A DNA stretch of 8,139 nucleotides from Methylococcaceae bacterium. Its GTDB lineage: Bacteria; Pseudomonadota; Gammaproteobacteria; Methylococcales; Methylococcaceae. Location: NCBI GenBank assembly GCA_028678445.1, contig JAJRDJ010000143.1, positions 1 to 8,139 on the forward strand, read 5' to 3'. Below are positions 1 to 6,215 of this stretch, piece by piece. A program made the translations under genes and the position numbers. Position 1 is the stretch's first letter. Every line of letters begins with the position of its first letter. The notes under the pieces were generated by a model. The model saw only the letters and a program-made list of their open reading frames with translations, was not told the origin of the DNA and did not search any database.

Positions 1-37
1 GCTCGAACCGACTTCATTCAACCTGCTCGAATCGCGT

Positions 38-67
38 GCCGGTCCGCGCGGGCCGGCGTATCCGGCC
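38..67. repeat. GC-rich overlapping inverted repeats upstream of recA
   Basis: Bases 38-45 (GCCGGTCC) pair with 50-57 (GGGCCGGC) around a GCGC loop, giving an 8-bp stem with one G-T pair. Bases 51-56 (GGCCGG) can instead pair with 62-67 (CCGGCC) around a 5-base loop, so the two hairpins exclude each other. No T-run follows, so this is not a standard intrinsic terminator for + strand transcription. It could be a Rho-type or palindromic intergenic element belonging to the gene upstream of the window. The three forward frames across bases 1-139 gave no recognisable protein end. Confidence 0.45.
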
Positions 68-113
68 TTGGGTACCTGGCCATTCGTGCTGCAGAACGAT
101 GAAAGACCAGGTG

Positions 114-131
114 TATCCCCTAAGGGGGGTA
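114..131. promoter_or_regulatory. Possible operator palindrome in the recA promoter
   Basis: The sequence reads TA-T-CCCC-TAAG-GGGG-G-TA, an imperfect palindrome with half-site TAnCCCC and 12 of 18 symmetric positions. It lies directly upstream of the -10 box of recA, where a repressor would block RNA polymerase. I saw no gammaproteobacterial LexA box (CTGT-N8-ACAG) in bases 1-175. The assignment as the LexA or another repressor site is inference from position and symmetry only. Confidence 0.3.
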
Positions 132-140
132 TGAGATAAT
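132..140 (+). promoter_or_regulatory. Extended -10 promoter of recA
   Basis: TGAGATAAT fits an extended -10 element (TGn followed by GATAAT, 5 of 6 to TATAAT). The matching -35 region around 111-117 is poor, which is tolerated when the TGn extension is present. Transcription would begin near 147, giving a leader of about 30 bases before recA. Confidence 0.45.
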
Positions 141-175
141 TGGTATTTATTCGCTTCAAAACGTAGTCGGGAATA

Positions 176-1234
176 ATGTCCATGGACGAAAACAAGCAAA
201 AAGCACTTAACGCGGCACTCGCCCAGATCGAAAAACAGTTCGGCAAGGGTTCAGTCATGCGCATGGGGGATACGCCCGCCCACCGCGATATCCAGGTGAT
301 CCCGACTGGGTCACTGACGCTGGATATCGCTCTCGGGATAGGTGGTCTGCCGCGTGGGCGTGTCGTCGAGATTTATGGCCCCGAGTCATCCGGTAAGACT
401 ACACTGACCCTTGAGATCATTGCGCAAGCCCAAAAGCTGGGCGGGGTGGCGGCCTTTATCGACGCCGAGCACGCGCTGGACCCGACGTATGCCGAGAAGA
501 TCGGCGTTAATCTGACGGATTTGCTGGTTTCGCAGCCGGACACCGGTGAGCAGGCGCTGGAGATTGCCGACATGCTGGTGCGCTCCGGCGGAGTGGACGT
601 CGTGGTGGTCGACTCGGTGGCGGCGTTAACCCCCAAGGCTGAAATCGAGGGTGAAATGGGCGATTCCCATGTCGGCTTGCAGGCGCGTCTCATGTCACAG
701 GCGTTGCGCAAGCTGACAGCCAATATCCAGCGATCCAACACACTGGTGATTTTTATCAACCAGATCCGGATGAAGATTGGTGTCATGTTCGGTAGTCCCG
801 AGACGACGACCGGTGGCAATGCGCTCAAGTTTTATGCCTCGGTACGGCTGGATATCCGCCGCCTGGGCGCCATCAAGAATGGTGACGAGGTAGTGGGTAA
901 TGAAACCCGCGTAAAAGTGGTAAAAAACAAGGTCGCTCCGCCGTTCCGTAATGCGGAGTTCGAAATTATCTATGGCGAAGGCGTGTCCCGCGAGGGCGAA
1001 CTGGTCGATCTGGGTGTTGCCAATGAATTGGTGCAGAAATCCGGCTCCTGGTACAGCTATGGCGGAGACCGCATAGGGCAGGGCAAGGACAATGTCCGCG
1101 CTTTCCTGAAGGAGCACCCCGAGGTTGCCGCGACCTTGGAGGCCAAGATTCGCGAAAAGGCCTTTTCCGTAACGGCCGCTGCCGGTAAGCCGGTAAGTGC
1201 TTCGGTGTCACAGGCGATCGAGGAAGAACTCTGA
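176..1234 (+). CDS. recA: Recombinase RecA
   Basis: RecA forms ATP-dependent filaments on single-stranded DNA in the cytoplasm, drives homologous strand exchange and stimulates LexA self-cleavage in the SOS response. The 352-residue product is full length for the family. Visible motifs are the N-terminal DENKQKAL helix, Walker A GPESSGKT at residues 68-75, the Walker B strand VVVVDSVAAL near 142-151, the L1 loop region EGEMGDSH, and the L2 loop from INQIRMKIG through PETTTGGNALKFY. The C-terminus ends in a short acidic IEEEL, less extended than the E. coli acidic tail. ATG 176 aligns with the E. coli start (MSMDENKQ against MAIDENKQ), but GGGA at 169-172 is better spaced from ATG 182, so a start two residues later is possible. 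recX follows 14 bases downstream with no terminator between them. Confidence 0.98.
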   Translation: MSMDENKQKALNAALAQIEKQFGKGSVMRMGDTPAHRDIQVIPTGSLTLDIALGIGGLPRGRVVEIYGPESSGKTTLTLEIIAQAQKLGGVAAFIDAEHALDPTYAEKIGVNLTDLLVSQPDTGEQALEIADMLVRSGGVDVVVVDSVAALTPKAEIEGEMGDSHVGLQARLMSQALRKLTANIQRSNTLVIFINQIRMKIGVMFGSPETTTGGNALKFYASVRLDIRRLGAIKNGDEVVGNETRVKVVKNKVAPPFRNAEFEIIYGEGVSREGELVDLGVANELVQKSGSWYSYGGDRIGQGKDNVRAFLKEHPEVAATLEAKIREKAFSVTAAAGKPVSASVSQAIEEEL

Positions 1235-1248
1235 GCGAAGCCGTCGAG

Positions 1249-1701
1249 GTGAAGCAGGCGGTAGTCGCCGCCTGTATGAATTATCTCGCCCGGCGCGAGC
1301 ATAGTCAGGAAGAGCTAAGGCTAAAACTGTCCCAAAGGGGATTTTCTGAGCGGCTGATCAACGAGGTCATCGGTGAGCTTCGCGACGAGAACTTGCAGAG
1401 TGATGCTCGTTTTGCCGAGGTCTTTACCCGCAGCCGGGTAGCGAAGGGTTACGGGGTTTACCGGATTCGACAGGAACTCCGACAGCGGGGCATCGCCGAG
1501 GGCGATAGTGCCGACATGGCGGCCATGGACTGGGATGCTCAGATGGAGAAAATTTACGCTCGAAAATTTGGCGGAAAATTCCCGGAGAGCCTTACTGACC
1601 GGGCAGCGCGGGAGCGCTATCTGCTCCGAAGGGGATTTACCGGTGACCAGGTTCTGAGGCTTTTCCGACGGTTACGGGAAGGCGGCAGCGATGAGCGATG
1701 A
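1249..1701 (+). CDS. recX: Regulatory protein RecX
   Basis: RecX binds RecA filaments and caps or limits their growth, restraining recombinase and co-protease activity. The product is 150 residues, the usual size, and consists of basic helical modules: an N-terminal YLARREHSQEELRLKLSQRGF repeat-like segment, a central FAEVFTRSRVAKGYGVYRIRQELRQRGI segment that is the family signature, and a C-terminal RRGFTGDQVLRLFRRL segment. The GTG at 1249 is chosen because the next ATG (1276) would cut into the first conserved helix; a weak GAAG at 1237-1240 precedes it. In E. coli a terminator between recA and recX keeps RecX low; I see no such hairpin here, so the weak ribosome binding site and GTG start may do that job (inference). 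The end touches or overlaps the possible upstream start of alaS. Confidence 0.93.
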   Translation: MKQAVVAACMNYLARREHSQEELRLKLSQRGFSERLINEVIGELRDENLQSDARFAEVFTRSRVAKGYGVYRIRQELRQRGIAEGDSADMAAMDWDAQMEKIYARKFGGKFPESLTDRAARERYLLRRGFTGDQVLRLFRRLREGGSDER

Positions 1702-1739
1702 GTGACGCAAGTATTTACGAATGGAATAACGGCTGTAGC

Positions 1740-4340
1740 ATGACCAGCGAGGAACTGCGGAGTTTATTTTTAAGTTTCTTCGAGGCGCGAGGGCACAAAC
1801 CCGTCGCTTCGAGTCCCTTGATCCCGGCCAACGATCCCACCTTGTTATTCACCAACGCGGGCATGGTGCAATTCAAGGATGTTTTCCTGGGGCGCGAGGA
1901 TCGCCCCTATGTGCGGGCGGCTTCCTCGCAACGCTGCGTTCGTGCGGGGGGCAAGCATAACGATCTCGAAAATGTCGGGTATACGGCCCGGCATCACACT
2001 TTCTTCGAGATGTTGGGCAACTTCAGCTTCGGCGACTATTTCAAGCGCGAAGCCATCCAGTTTGCCTGGGAATTCCTGACGGGTGAATTACGCATCCCGC
2101 CGGAACGGCTGTGGATCACGATCTATGATCAGGATACCGAGGCCGAGCAGGTCTGGCTGAAAGAGGTCGGCATCGACCCGGCCCGTTTCTCCCGCATCGG
2201 CACCAAGGACAATTTCTGGAGCATGGGCGACACGGGTCCTTGCGGTCCCTGCACCGAGATTTTTTACGACCACGGCCAGGGCATCCCCGGAGGGCCGCCG
2301 GGATCGCCCGATGAAGAGGGCGACCGCTACATCGAAATCTGGAATCTGGTTTTCATGCAGTATGACCGAAGCGTGGATGGAACGCTGACGCCACTGCCCA
2401 AGCCCTCGGTGGATACCGGCATGGGTCTCGAGCGTATCGCCGCCGTGGTGCAGGGTGTCCACAGCAATTACGATACGGATCTCTTCCGGCCTCTGGTGAA
2501 GGCGGCGGCCGATCTGGCCGGGCTTCAAACCACGGAGCATAGTTCGCTGCGGGTGCTGGCCGATCACATCCGTTCTTGTGCGTTCCTGATCGCCGATGGG
2601 GTGCTGCCCTCCAACGAAGGGCGCGGGTATGTGCTGCGTCGCATCATCCGGCGGGCCATCCGGCACGGCTACAAGCTGGGTATTCGAGAGGTATTTTTTT
2701 ACCGAATGTTGGGGCCGCTCTGCGCGCTCATGGGCACAGCCTATCCCGAGCTGACTGCAGCCAGCGATACCGTTGTCAGGGTATTGCGCAAGGAGGAGGA
2801 GCGGTTCGCCGAGACTCTGGAGCAGGGGATGCGCATACTCGAAGCCCAGCTCACACAGCTTAGCGGCGGAATCATACCGGGCGAAACGGTATTCCAGCTC
2901 TATGACACCTTCGGTTTTCCGGTGGACCTGACCGCCGATATCGCCCGCGAGCATGGTCTGGTGCCGGATCTAGCCGGGTTCGAGCAGGCGATGCAGGCCC
3001 AGCGCGATCGCGCCCGTACCGCCAGCCAATTCGCCGTCGATCATGCACATGAAGTTCAGGCTAACGTGCGCTGCGAATTTTCGGGTTATGAACAGCTGAG
3101 CGGGGAGACCACGATTGTAGCCCTGTTCCGTGAGGGCCAACCGGTTGACCGGCTGGCGGCGGGCGAGAGTGGCACGATCATTTTGCTCAAGACCCCATTT
3201 TATGGGGAGTCCGGGGGGCAGGCCGGCGATCGCGGCGCAATCCGGAGCGGCGAGGCATGGTTCGAGGTCGCAGACACGCAAAAGCAGGGTACTGAGGTAA
3301 TTTTGCATCGGGGTCAGGTTAAGTCCGGTGCGTTCACGCTCGGTGTGACGGTGACCGCCGAGGTGGATGCCGCAAATCGGCTGGCAACGGCGCTCAACCA
3401 TTCCGCGACACATTTGCTGCACGCCGCGCTACGTCAGGTGCTGGGGGAACATGTCGCACAAAAGGGTTCTTTGGTCAATGCCCAGCGTTTGCGCTTTGAT
3501 TTCTCGCATTTCGAGCCGATCAGCGCCGAACAGCTGGAGGCCATTGAGCGACTGGTGAATGATCAGATTCGACTGAACTGCGCGATCAGTGCCGACGTGA
3601 TGGCCAAGGAAGACGCCATGAAAGCCGGGGCCATGGCCCTCTTCGGTGAAAAATATGGCGATGATGTCCGGGTGCTGCGGATCGGCGATTTTTCCACCGA
3701 ATTATGCGGTGGCACCCATGCCCGCCGGGCTGGCGATATCGGCTTTTGTAAAATTGTCAGCGAGTCGGGTGTGGCGTCGGGGGTACGGCGTATCGAGGCC
3801 GTAAGTGGCCCTGGCGCATTTGAGTGGATCGCAGCCGGCGAACGGCTTTTGATCAAGCTGGCGGAGCGCGTCAAGTCTGGCCGGGAAGGTCTCGAAGAAA
3901 AGGTGGAACAGATTGTCGAGCGGACCAAGGCTCTGGAAAAGGAGTTGGAACGGCTCAAAGGCAAGCTGGCAAGTACCTCGGGTGATGGTCTGGTGGGGAA
4001 GGCCATCGATATGGGCGGCCTCAGGGTGCTCGCGGAACGGGTGGATGGCACGGATGCCAAGGGCCTGCGGGATCTGGTTGATCAGCTGCGCAACAAGTTG
4101 GGGAGTTCGGTTATCGTCCTGGGCAGCGTCACCGATGGCAGGGTCAATCTAATTGCCGGCGTTTCCAAGGATCAGACCAGCCGTGTCAAGGCGGGTGAGC
4201 TGGTGAATGCCGTCGCGCTCCAGGTGGGCGGCAAGGGTGGCGGCCGGCCGGATCTCGCGCAGGCGGGTGGCACCGATCCGACTCATCTCGATGCGGCGCT
4301 GCAAGGTGTTATCGACTGGGTCAAGAAGGCTATCACCTGA
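1740..4340 (+). CDS. alaS: Alanine--tRNA ligase
   Basis: AlaRS charges tRNA-Ala with alanine in the cytoplasm and removes mischarged serine or glycine. From ATG 1740 the product has 866 residues, close to the 876 of E. coli. Visible features are the class II catalytic core (RCVRAGGKHNDLENVGYTAR near residues 64-83, motif 3 GMGLERIAAV near 226), the tRNA-recognition segment EGRGYVLRRIIRRAIRHG near 290, the editing-site zinc ligands H554-x3-H558 and C656-GGT-H660, a coiled coil near 705-750, and the C-Ala domain with the glycine-rich GGKGGGRPDLAQAGG near 829. Homology begins at MTSEEL, which favours 1740. An in-frame ATG at 1698 overlaps the recX stop as ATGA and would add 14 unconserved residues; neither start has a strong Shine-Dalgarno. 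Intact, with no frameshift seen. Confidence 0.96.
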   Translation: MTSEELRSLFLSFFEARGHKPVASSPLIPANDPTLLFTNAGMVQFKDVFLGREDRPYVRAASSQRCVRAGGKHNDLENVGYTARHHTFFEMLGNFSFGDYFKREAIQFAWEFLTGELRIPPERLWITIYDQDTEAEQVWLKEVGIDPARFSRIGTKDNFWSMGDTGPCGPCTEIFYDHGQGIPGGPPGSPDEEGDRYIEIWNLVFMQYDRSVDGTLTPLPKPSVDTGMGLERIAAVVQGVHSNYDTDLFRPLVKAAADLAGLQTTEHSSLRVLADHIRSCAFLIADGVLPSNEGRGYVLRRIIRRAIRHGYKLGIREVFFYRMLGPLCALMGTAYPELTAASDTVVRVLRKEEERFAETLEQGMRILEAQLTQLSGGIIPGETVFQLYDTFGFPVDLTADIAREHGLVPDLAGFEQAMQAQRDRARTASQFAVDHAHEVQANVRCEFSGYEQLSGETTIVALFREGQPVDRLAAGESGTIILLKTPFYGESGGQAGDRGAIRSGEAWFEVADTQKQGTEVILHRGQVKSGAFTLGVTVTAEVDAANRLATALNHSATHLLHAALRQVLGEHVAQKGSLVNAQRLRFDFSHFEPISAEQLEAIERLVNDQIRLNCAISADVMAKEDAMKAGAMALFGEKYGDDVRVLRIGDFSTELCGGTHARRAGDIGFCKIVSESGVASGVRRIEAVSGPGAFEWIAAGERLLIKLAERVKSGREGLEEKVEQIVERTKALEKELERLKGKLASTSGDGLVGKAIDMGGLRVLAERVDGTDAKGLRDLVDQLRNKLGSSVIVLGSVTDGRVNLIAGVSKDQTSRVKAGELVNAVALQVGGKGGGRPDLAQAGGTDPTHLDAALQGVIDWVKKAIT

Positions 4341-4364
4341 TGGACAGGCGCGGATAATAAAATT

Positions 4365-5594
4365 ATGACGTTATATGTACACAAATACGGAGGCACTTCC
4401 GTAGGCAACGTAGAACGAATCCGGCACGTTGCGGACAATGTCATCAAAGCACGGCGGCGCGATGAATCGGTCGTCGTGGTCGTGTCGGCCATGAGCGGTG
4501 AAACCAATCGGCTGGTGGCGCTGGCCAAGGAGGCTCAGCCAACGCCAGACCCCCGCGAAATGGATGTGCTGTTGTCGACCGGTGAGCAGGTCACCATTGC
4601 CCTGTTGTCCATGGTCTTGCAGGAACGCGGCTGTCCGGCCTGTTCCTACACGGGCGGGCAGGTGTCCATCGTGACCGACGCGGCCCACACCAAGGCACGC
4701 ATCCTGGATATCGACACGCAGCGTATTCGCGCCGATCTGGAAGCAGGCAAGGTGGTCGTGGTCGCCGGCTTCCAGGGCATTAGCGAGGCGGGCGACATCA
4801 CCACGCTGGGCCGTGGCGGCTCCGATACCACGGCAGTGGCTCTGGCGGCGGCGCTTAAGGCTGATGAATGCCTCATCTATACCGATGTCGATGGGGTTTA
4901 CACCACCGATCCCCGTGTAGAACCCAAGGCGCGGCGGCTTGATCGCATCACCTTCGAGGAAATGCTCGAGATGTCGAGCTTGGGCTCGAAAGTGTTGCAG
5001 ATCCGCGCGGTGGAATTCGCGGGCAAATACAATGTGCCGTTGCGGGTACTCTCAAGTTTCCAGGAGGGAGCCGGCACTCTGATCAGTTATGAGGATGAAA
5101 ACATGGAAAAGCCTCTGATTTCCGGTATCGCCTTTAATCGCGACGAGGCGAAGCTCACTGTGCTCGGCGTGCCTGACCTGCCGGGTGTCGCCTCGCGGAT
5201 TCTCGGTCCGGTTGCCGAAGCGAACGTCGAGGTAGACATGATCGTCCAGAATGTCGCGGAGGATGGCACGACCAATTTCACCTTCACCGTGAACCGGGGC
5301 GAGTATCAGAAGTCGCTGTCCATTTTACGGTCGACCTGCGCGGCCTTGGGAGCTCGCGAGGTGTTGGGCGATGATGCCATCGTCAAGGTGTCCATCGTAG
5401 GCGTGGGTATGCGTTCGCATGCGGGTATCGCGGCGAAGATGTTTGAGACCCTCGCAAGGGAGGGAATCAATATCCTGATGATTTCGACTTCCGAGATCAA
5501 GATTTCCGTCGTATTGAAGGAAAAGTATCTGGAACTTGCCGTGCGTTCGCTGCACGAAGCATTCCACCTCGATAGGCCGAATGTGTCGAACTGA
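4365..5594 (+). CDS. lysC: Aspartate kinase (LysC, alpha subunit)
   Basis: Aspartokinase phosphorylates L-aspartate with ATP, the committed step toward lysine, diaminopimelate, threonine and methionine. The 409-residue product is the monofunctional type, with no fused homoserine dehydrogenase. The N-terminal kinase domain carries KYGGTSVG (residues 7-14), STGE (71-74), GRGGSDTTA (149-157) and YTDVDGVYTTDP (172-183). Two C-terminal ACT domains follow (about 262-335 and 342-409), where allosteric amino acids bind in this family. The size and layout match the Pseudomonas and Corynebacterium type, usually inhibited by lysine plus threonine; that regulation is inferred from the family. The gene starts 24 bases after alaS with a weak ribosome binding site, so it is probably read from the alaS transcript. 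An internal start at 5103 may give a separate beta subunit. Confidence 0.97.
   Translation: MTLYVHKYGGTSVGNVERIRHVADNVIKARRRDESVVVVVSAMSGETNRLVALAKEAQPTPDPREMDVLLSTGEQVTIALLSMVLQERGCPACSYTGGQVSIVTDAAHTKARILDIDTQRIRADLEAGKVVVVAGFQGISEAGDITTLGRGGSDTTAVALAAALKADECLIYTDVDGVYTTDPRVEPKARRLDRITFEEMLEMSSLGSKVLQIRAVEFAGKYNVPLRVLSSFQEGAGTLISYEDENMEKPLISGIAFNRDEAKLTVLGVPDLPGVASRILGPVAEANVEVDMIVQNVAEDGTTNFTFTVNRGEYQKSLSILRSTCAALGAREVLGDDAIVKVSIVGVGMRSHAGIAAKMFETLAREGINILMISTSEIKISVVLKEKYLELAVRSLHEAFHLDRPNVSN
5103..5594 (+). CDS. Probable internally initiated aspartokinase beta subunit
   Basis: An in-frame ATG at codon 247 of lysC is preceded by GAGGA at 5091-5095 with a 7-base gap, a better ribosome binding site than that of lysC itself. 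The 163-residue product, beginning MEKPLISGIAF and continuing to EAKLTVLG, would contain only the two ACT domains. In Bacillus subtilis and Corynebacterium glutamicum the lysC beta subunit arises from an in-frame internal start, and from memory the C. glutamicum one begins MEEAVLTGVA then EAKVTVLG, which aligns with this start. An alpha2-beta2 enzyme is therefore likely. That translation truly begins here is inference. Confidence 0.5.
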   Translation: MEKPLISGIAFNRDEAKLTVLGVPDLPGVASRILGPVAEANVEVDMIVQNVAEDGTTNFTFTVNRGEYQKSLSILRSTCAALGAREVLGDDAIVKVSIVGVGMRSHAGIAAKMFETLAREGINILMISTSEIKISVVLKEKYLELAVRSLHEAFHLDRPNVSN

Positions 5595-5624
5595 GAAAAA
5601 AACAATTTTCGGCAGTGTGGAAAG

Positions 5625-5633
5625 TGCTACAAT
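5625..5633 (+). promoter_or_regulatory. Extended -10 promoter of csrA
   Basis: TGCTACAAT matches the extended -10 pattern (TGn plus TACAAT, 5 of 6 to consensus). The -35 area near 5605-5611 is T-rich but poor. Transcription would begin near 5640, giving csrA a leader of about 95 bases. That leader has a weak GATCG/CGATC inverted repeat (5662-5666 with 5678-5682) and GGA triplets at 5661-5663 and 5726-5728, which suit CsrA binding. Confidence 0.5.
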
Positions 5634-5721
5634 GCGACCCTTATTTGATGGCCGGTAGCTGGATCGATTGATTCCCCCGATCGTATGTAGGGCGCTTATT
5701 GTTCGTAGGTGCGCGAATCTA

Positions 5722-5731
5722 AAAGGGATGG
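5722..5731 (+). promoter_or_regulatory. csrA ribosome binding site with CsrA-like binding motif
   Basis: AAAGGGATGG contains the Shine-Dalgarno AGGGA (5724-5728), 7 bases before the csrA ATG at 5736. It also matches 7 of 8 positions of the core CsrA recognition sequence CARGGAUG. CsrA binding over its own ribosome binding site is established in E. coli. Autorepression here is inferred from the motif and its position. This site decides the csrA start in favour of 5736 over an upstream in-frame GTG at 5709. Confidence 0.45.
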
Positions 5732-5735
5732 TTTT

Positions 5736-5939
5736 ATGCTCATATTGACTCGTAGGGTCGGCGAGACCCTCATGATAGGGGATGAAGTCACGGTTACCGT
5801 GCTAGGGGTGAAGGGTAACCAGGTTCGCATTGGAGTGAATGCGCCGAAACATGTATCGGTGCATCGCGAGGAAATCTACGAACGTATCAAGCGTGAACAT
5901 CATCCGGATGATCAGGATACTGACGGCGGCGGGTATTGA
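5736..5939 (+). CDS. csrA: Carbon storage regulator CsrA/RsmA
   Basis: CsrA is a small dimeric RNA-binding protein that binds GGA motifs in mRNA leaders and alters translation or stability, affecting carbon metabolism, motility and biofilm genes. The 67-residue product begins MLILTRRVGETLMIGD and shows the key RNA-contact residues L4 and R44 (VHREEIYERI at 42-51). The C-terminal tail after residue 53 is acidic and glycine-rich (HHPDDQDTDGGGY), the variable part of the family. Start ATG 5736 is set by homology and the AGGGA site. The gene lies between lysC and tRNA-Ser, its common place in gammaproteobacteria, and has its own likely promoter at 5625-5633. Confidence 0.97.
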   Translation: MLILTRRVGETLMIGDEVTVTVLGVKGNQVRIGVNAPKHVSVHREEIYERIKREHHPDDQDTDGGGY

Positions 5940-5977
5940 TTGATCCGGTGCAGCCGGAAATAGTTATGACGGTTTTA

Positions 5978-6070
5978 GGAGAGATGGCCGAGAGGCTGAA
6001 GGCGCTCCCCTGCTAAGGGAGTATAGGGCTAATAACTCTATCGAGGGTTCGAATCCCTCTCTCTCCGCCA
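5978..6070 (+). tRNA. tRNA-Ser (anticodon GCU)
   Basis: The acceptor stem GGAGAGA (5978-5984) pairs with TCTCTCC (6060-6066), followed by discriminator G and an encoded CCA (6068-6070). The anticodon stem CTCCC/GGGAG (6005-6009 with 6017-6021) encloses the loop CTGCTAA with anticodon GCT at 6012-6014, which reads AGC and AGU. A long variable arm (ATAGGG paired with CTCTAT) marks it as a class II tRNA. The T arm is GAGGG-TTCGAAT-CCCTC (6043-6059). It starts 38 bases after csrA. No convincing promoter of its own is visible, so it may be processed from the csrA transcript. Unlike E. coli, no tRNA-Arg genes follow. Confidence 0.98.
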
Positions 6071-6101
6071 TATCACTGCGAAGGCTCCTCGAGGGTCTCC
6101 A

Positions 6102-6172
6102 TGGGTCTTGATGCAAGAGCGAGATTAACTGCTCTTGATCTGAAAACTTCCTTGTGAAGTTATCCAGACCCA
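6102..6172 (+). ncRNA. Candidate structured RNA, three-way junction (unrecognised)
   Basis: Three stems can form together. P1 pairs 6102-6112 (TGGGTCTTGAT) with 6162-6172 (ATCCAGACCCA), 11 positions with one T/C mismatch. P2 pairs CAAGAGC (6114-6120) with GCTCTTG (6131-6137), loop of 10. P3 pairs AACTTC (6145-6150) with GAAGTT (6156-6161), loop of 5. P1 and P3 abut, P1 and P2 are one base apart, and seven bases join P2 to P3. I do not recognise an Rfam family; the loops do not match the purine riboswitch, SRP RNA or 6S RNA. It could be a leader RNA element, a 3' extension of the tRNA transcript, or a small palindromic repeat with 11-bp ends. No promoter was identified for it. No function is claimed. 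Confidence 0.35.
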
Positions 6173-6215
6173 ACCCTGCATTGGATTATTGGAGCTTCAC
6201 AAGAGCTTTTTTTTT
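6151..6215 (+). terminator. Possible terminator or attenuator before rpsP
   Basis: CTTGTGAAGTT (6151-6161) pairs with AGCTTCACAAG (6193-6203) over 11 positions including one G-T pair, with a 31-base loop. AGC and then nine T's (6207-6215) follow. Alternatively GCTCTTG (6131-6137) pairs with CAAGAGC (6200-6206), ending exactly at the T-run, or a small local hairpin AGCTT/GAGCT (6193-6197 with 6203-6207) forms. The long loop is atypical for an intrinsic terminator. The stem uses the 3' strand of P3 in the three-way junction, so the two folds exclude each other. It would end transcripts reading through from tRNA-Ser. Confidence 0.4.

Noticed and set aside
1..139. Possible 3' end of cinA/pncC, which often precedes recA
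   Set aside because: Forward frames 1 and 2 are open to stops at 100-102 and 137-139, but neither translation resembles a CinA C-terminus or any family I know.
373..1117. Reverse-strand open frames opposite recA
   Set aside because: They are shadows of the highly conserved recA coding frame, with no plausible start context.
2088..2954. 288-residue open frame on the - strand inside alaS
   Set aside because: It lies wholly within the conserved AlaRS core, resembles no protein family I recognise, and arises from codon bias in a GC-rich gene.
5595..5611. Terminator after lysC (A-run then TTTTC)
   Set aside because: The only pairing is an A-run with a short T-run, with no GC-rich stem. It is too weak to call.
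5936..5970. Separate promoter for tRNA-Ser (TTGATC near 5940, GTTATG near 5963)
   Set aside because: The -10 match is poor and the -35 overlaps the csrA stop. Not strong enough to list.
6045..6070. tRNA-Ser 3' end as an integration attachment site
   Set aside because: No direct repeat of the tRNA 3' end was found downstream in the window, and no integrase or foreign genes are present.
6102..6172. Degenerate tRNA (71 bases with an acceptor-like stem)
   Set aside because: There is no T-loop signature (TTCRANY) and no anticodon arm of the right geometry. Only three stems form and the seven-base spacer is misplaced for a tRNA.
5964..6173. 69-residue reverse-strand reading frame containing AEREGFEPSI
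   Set aside because: It is the antisense translation of tRNA-Ser. This peptide is a well-known spurious product of reading through class II tRNA genes.
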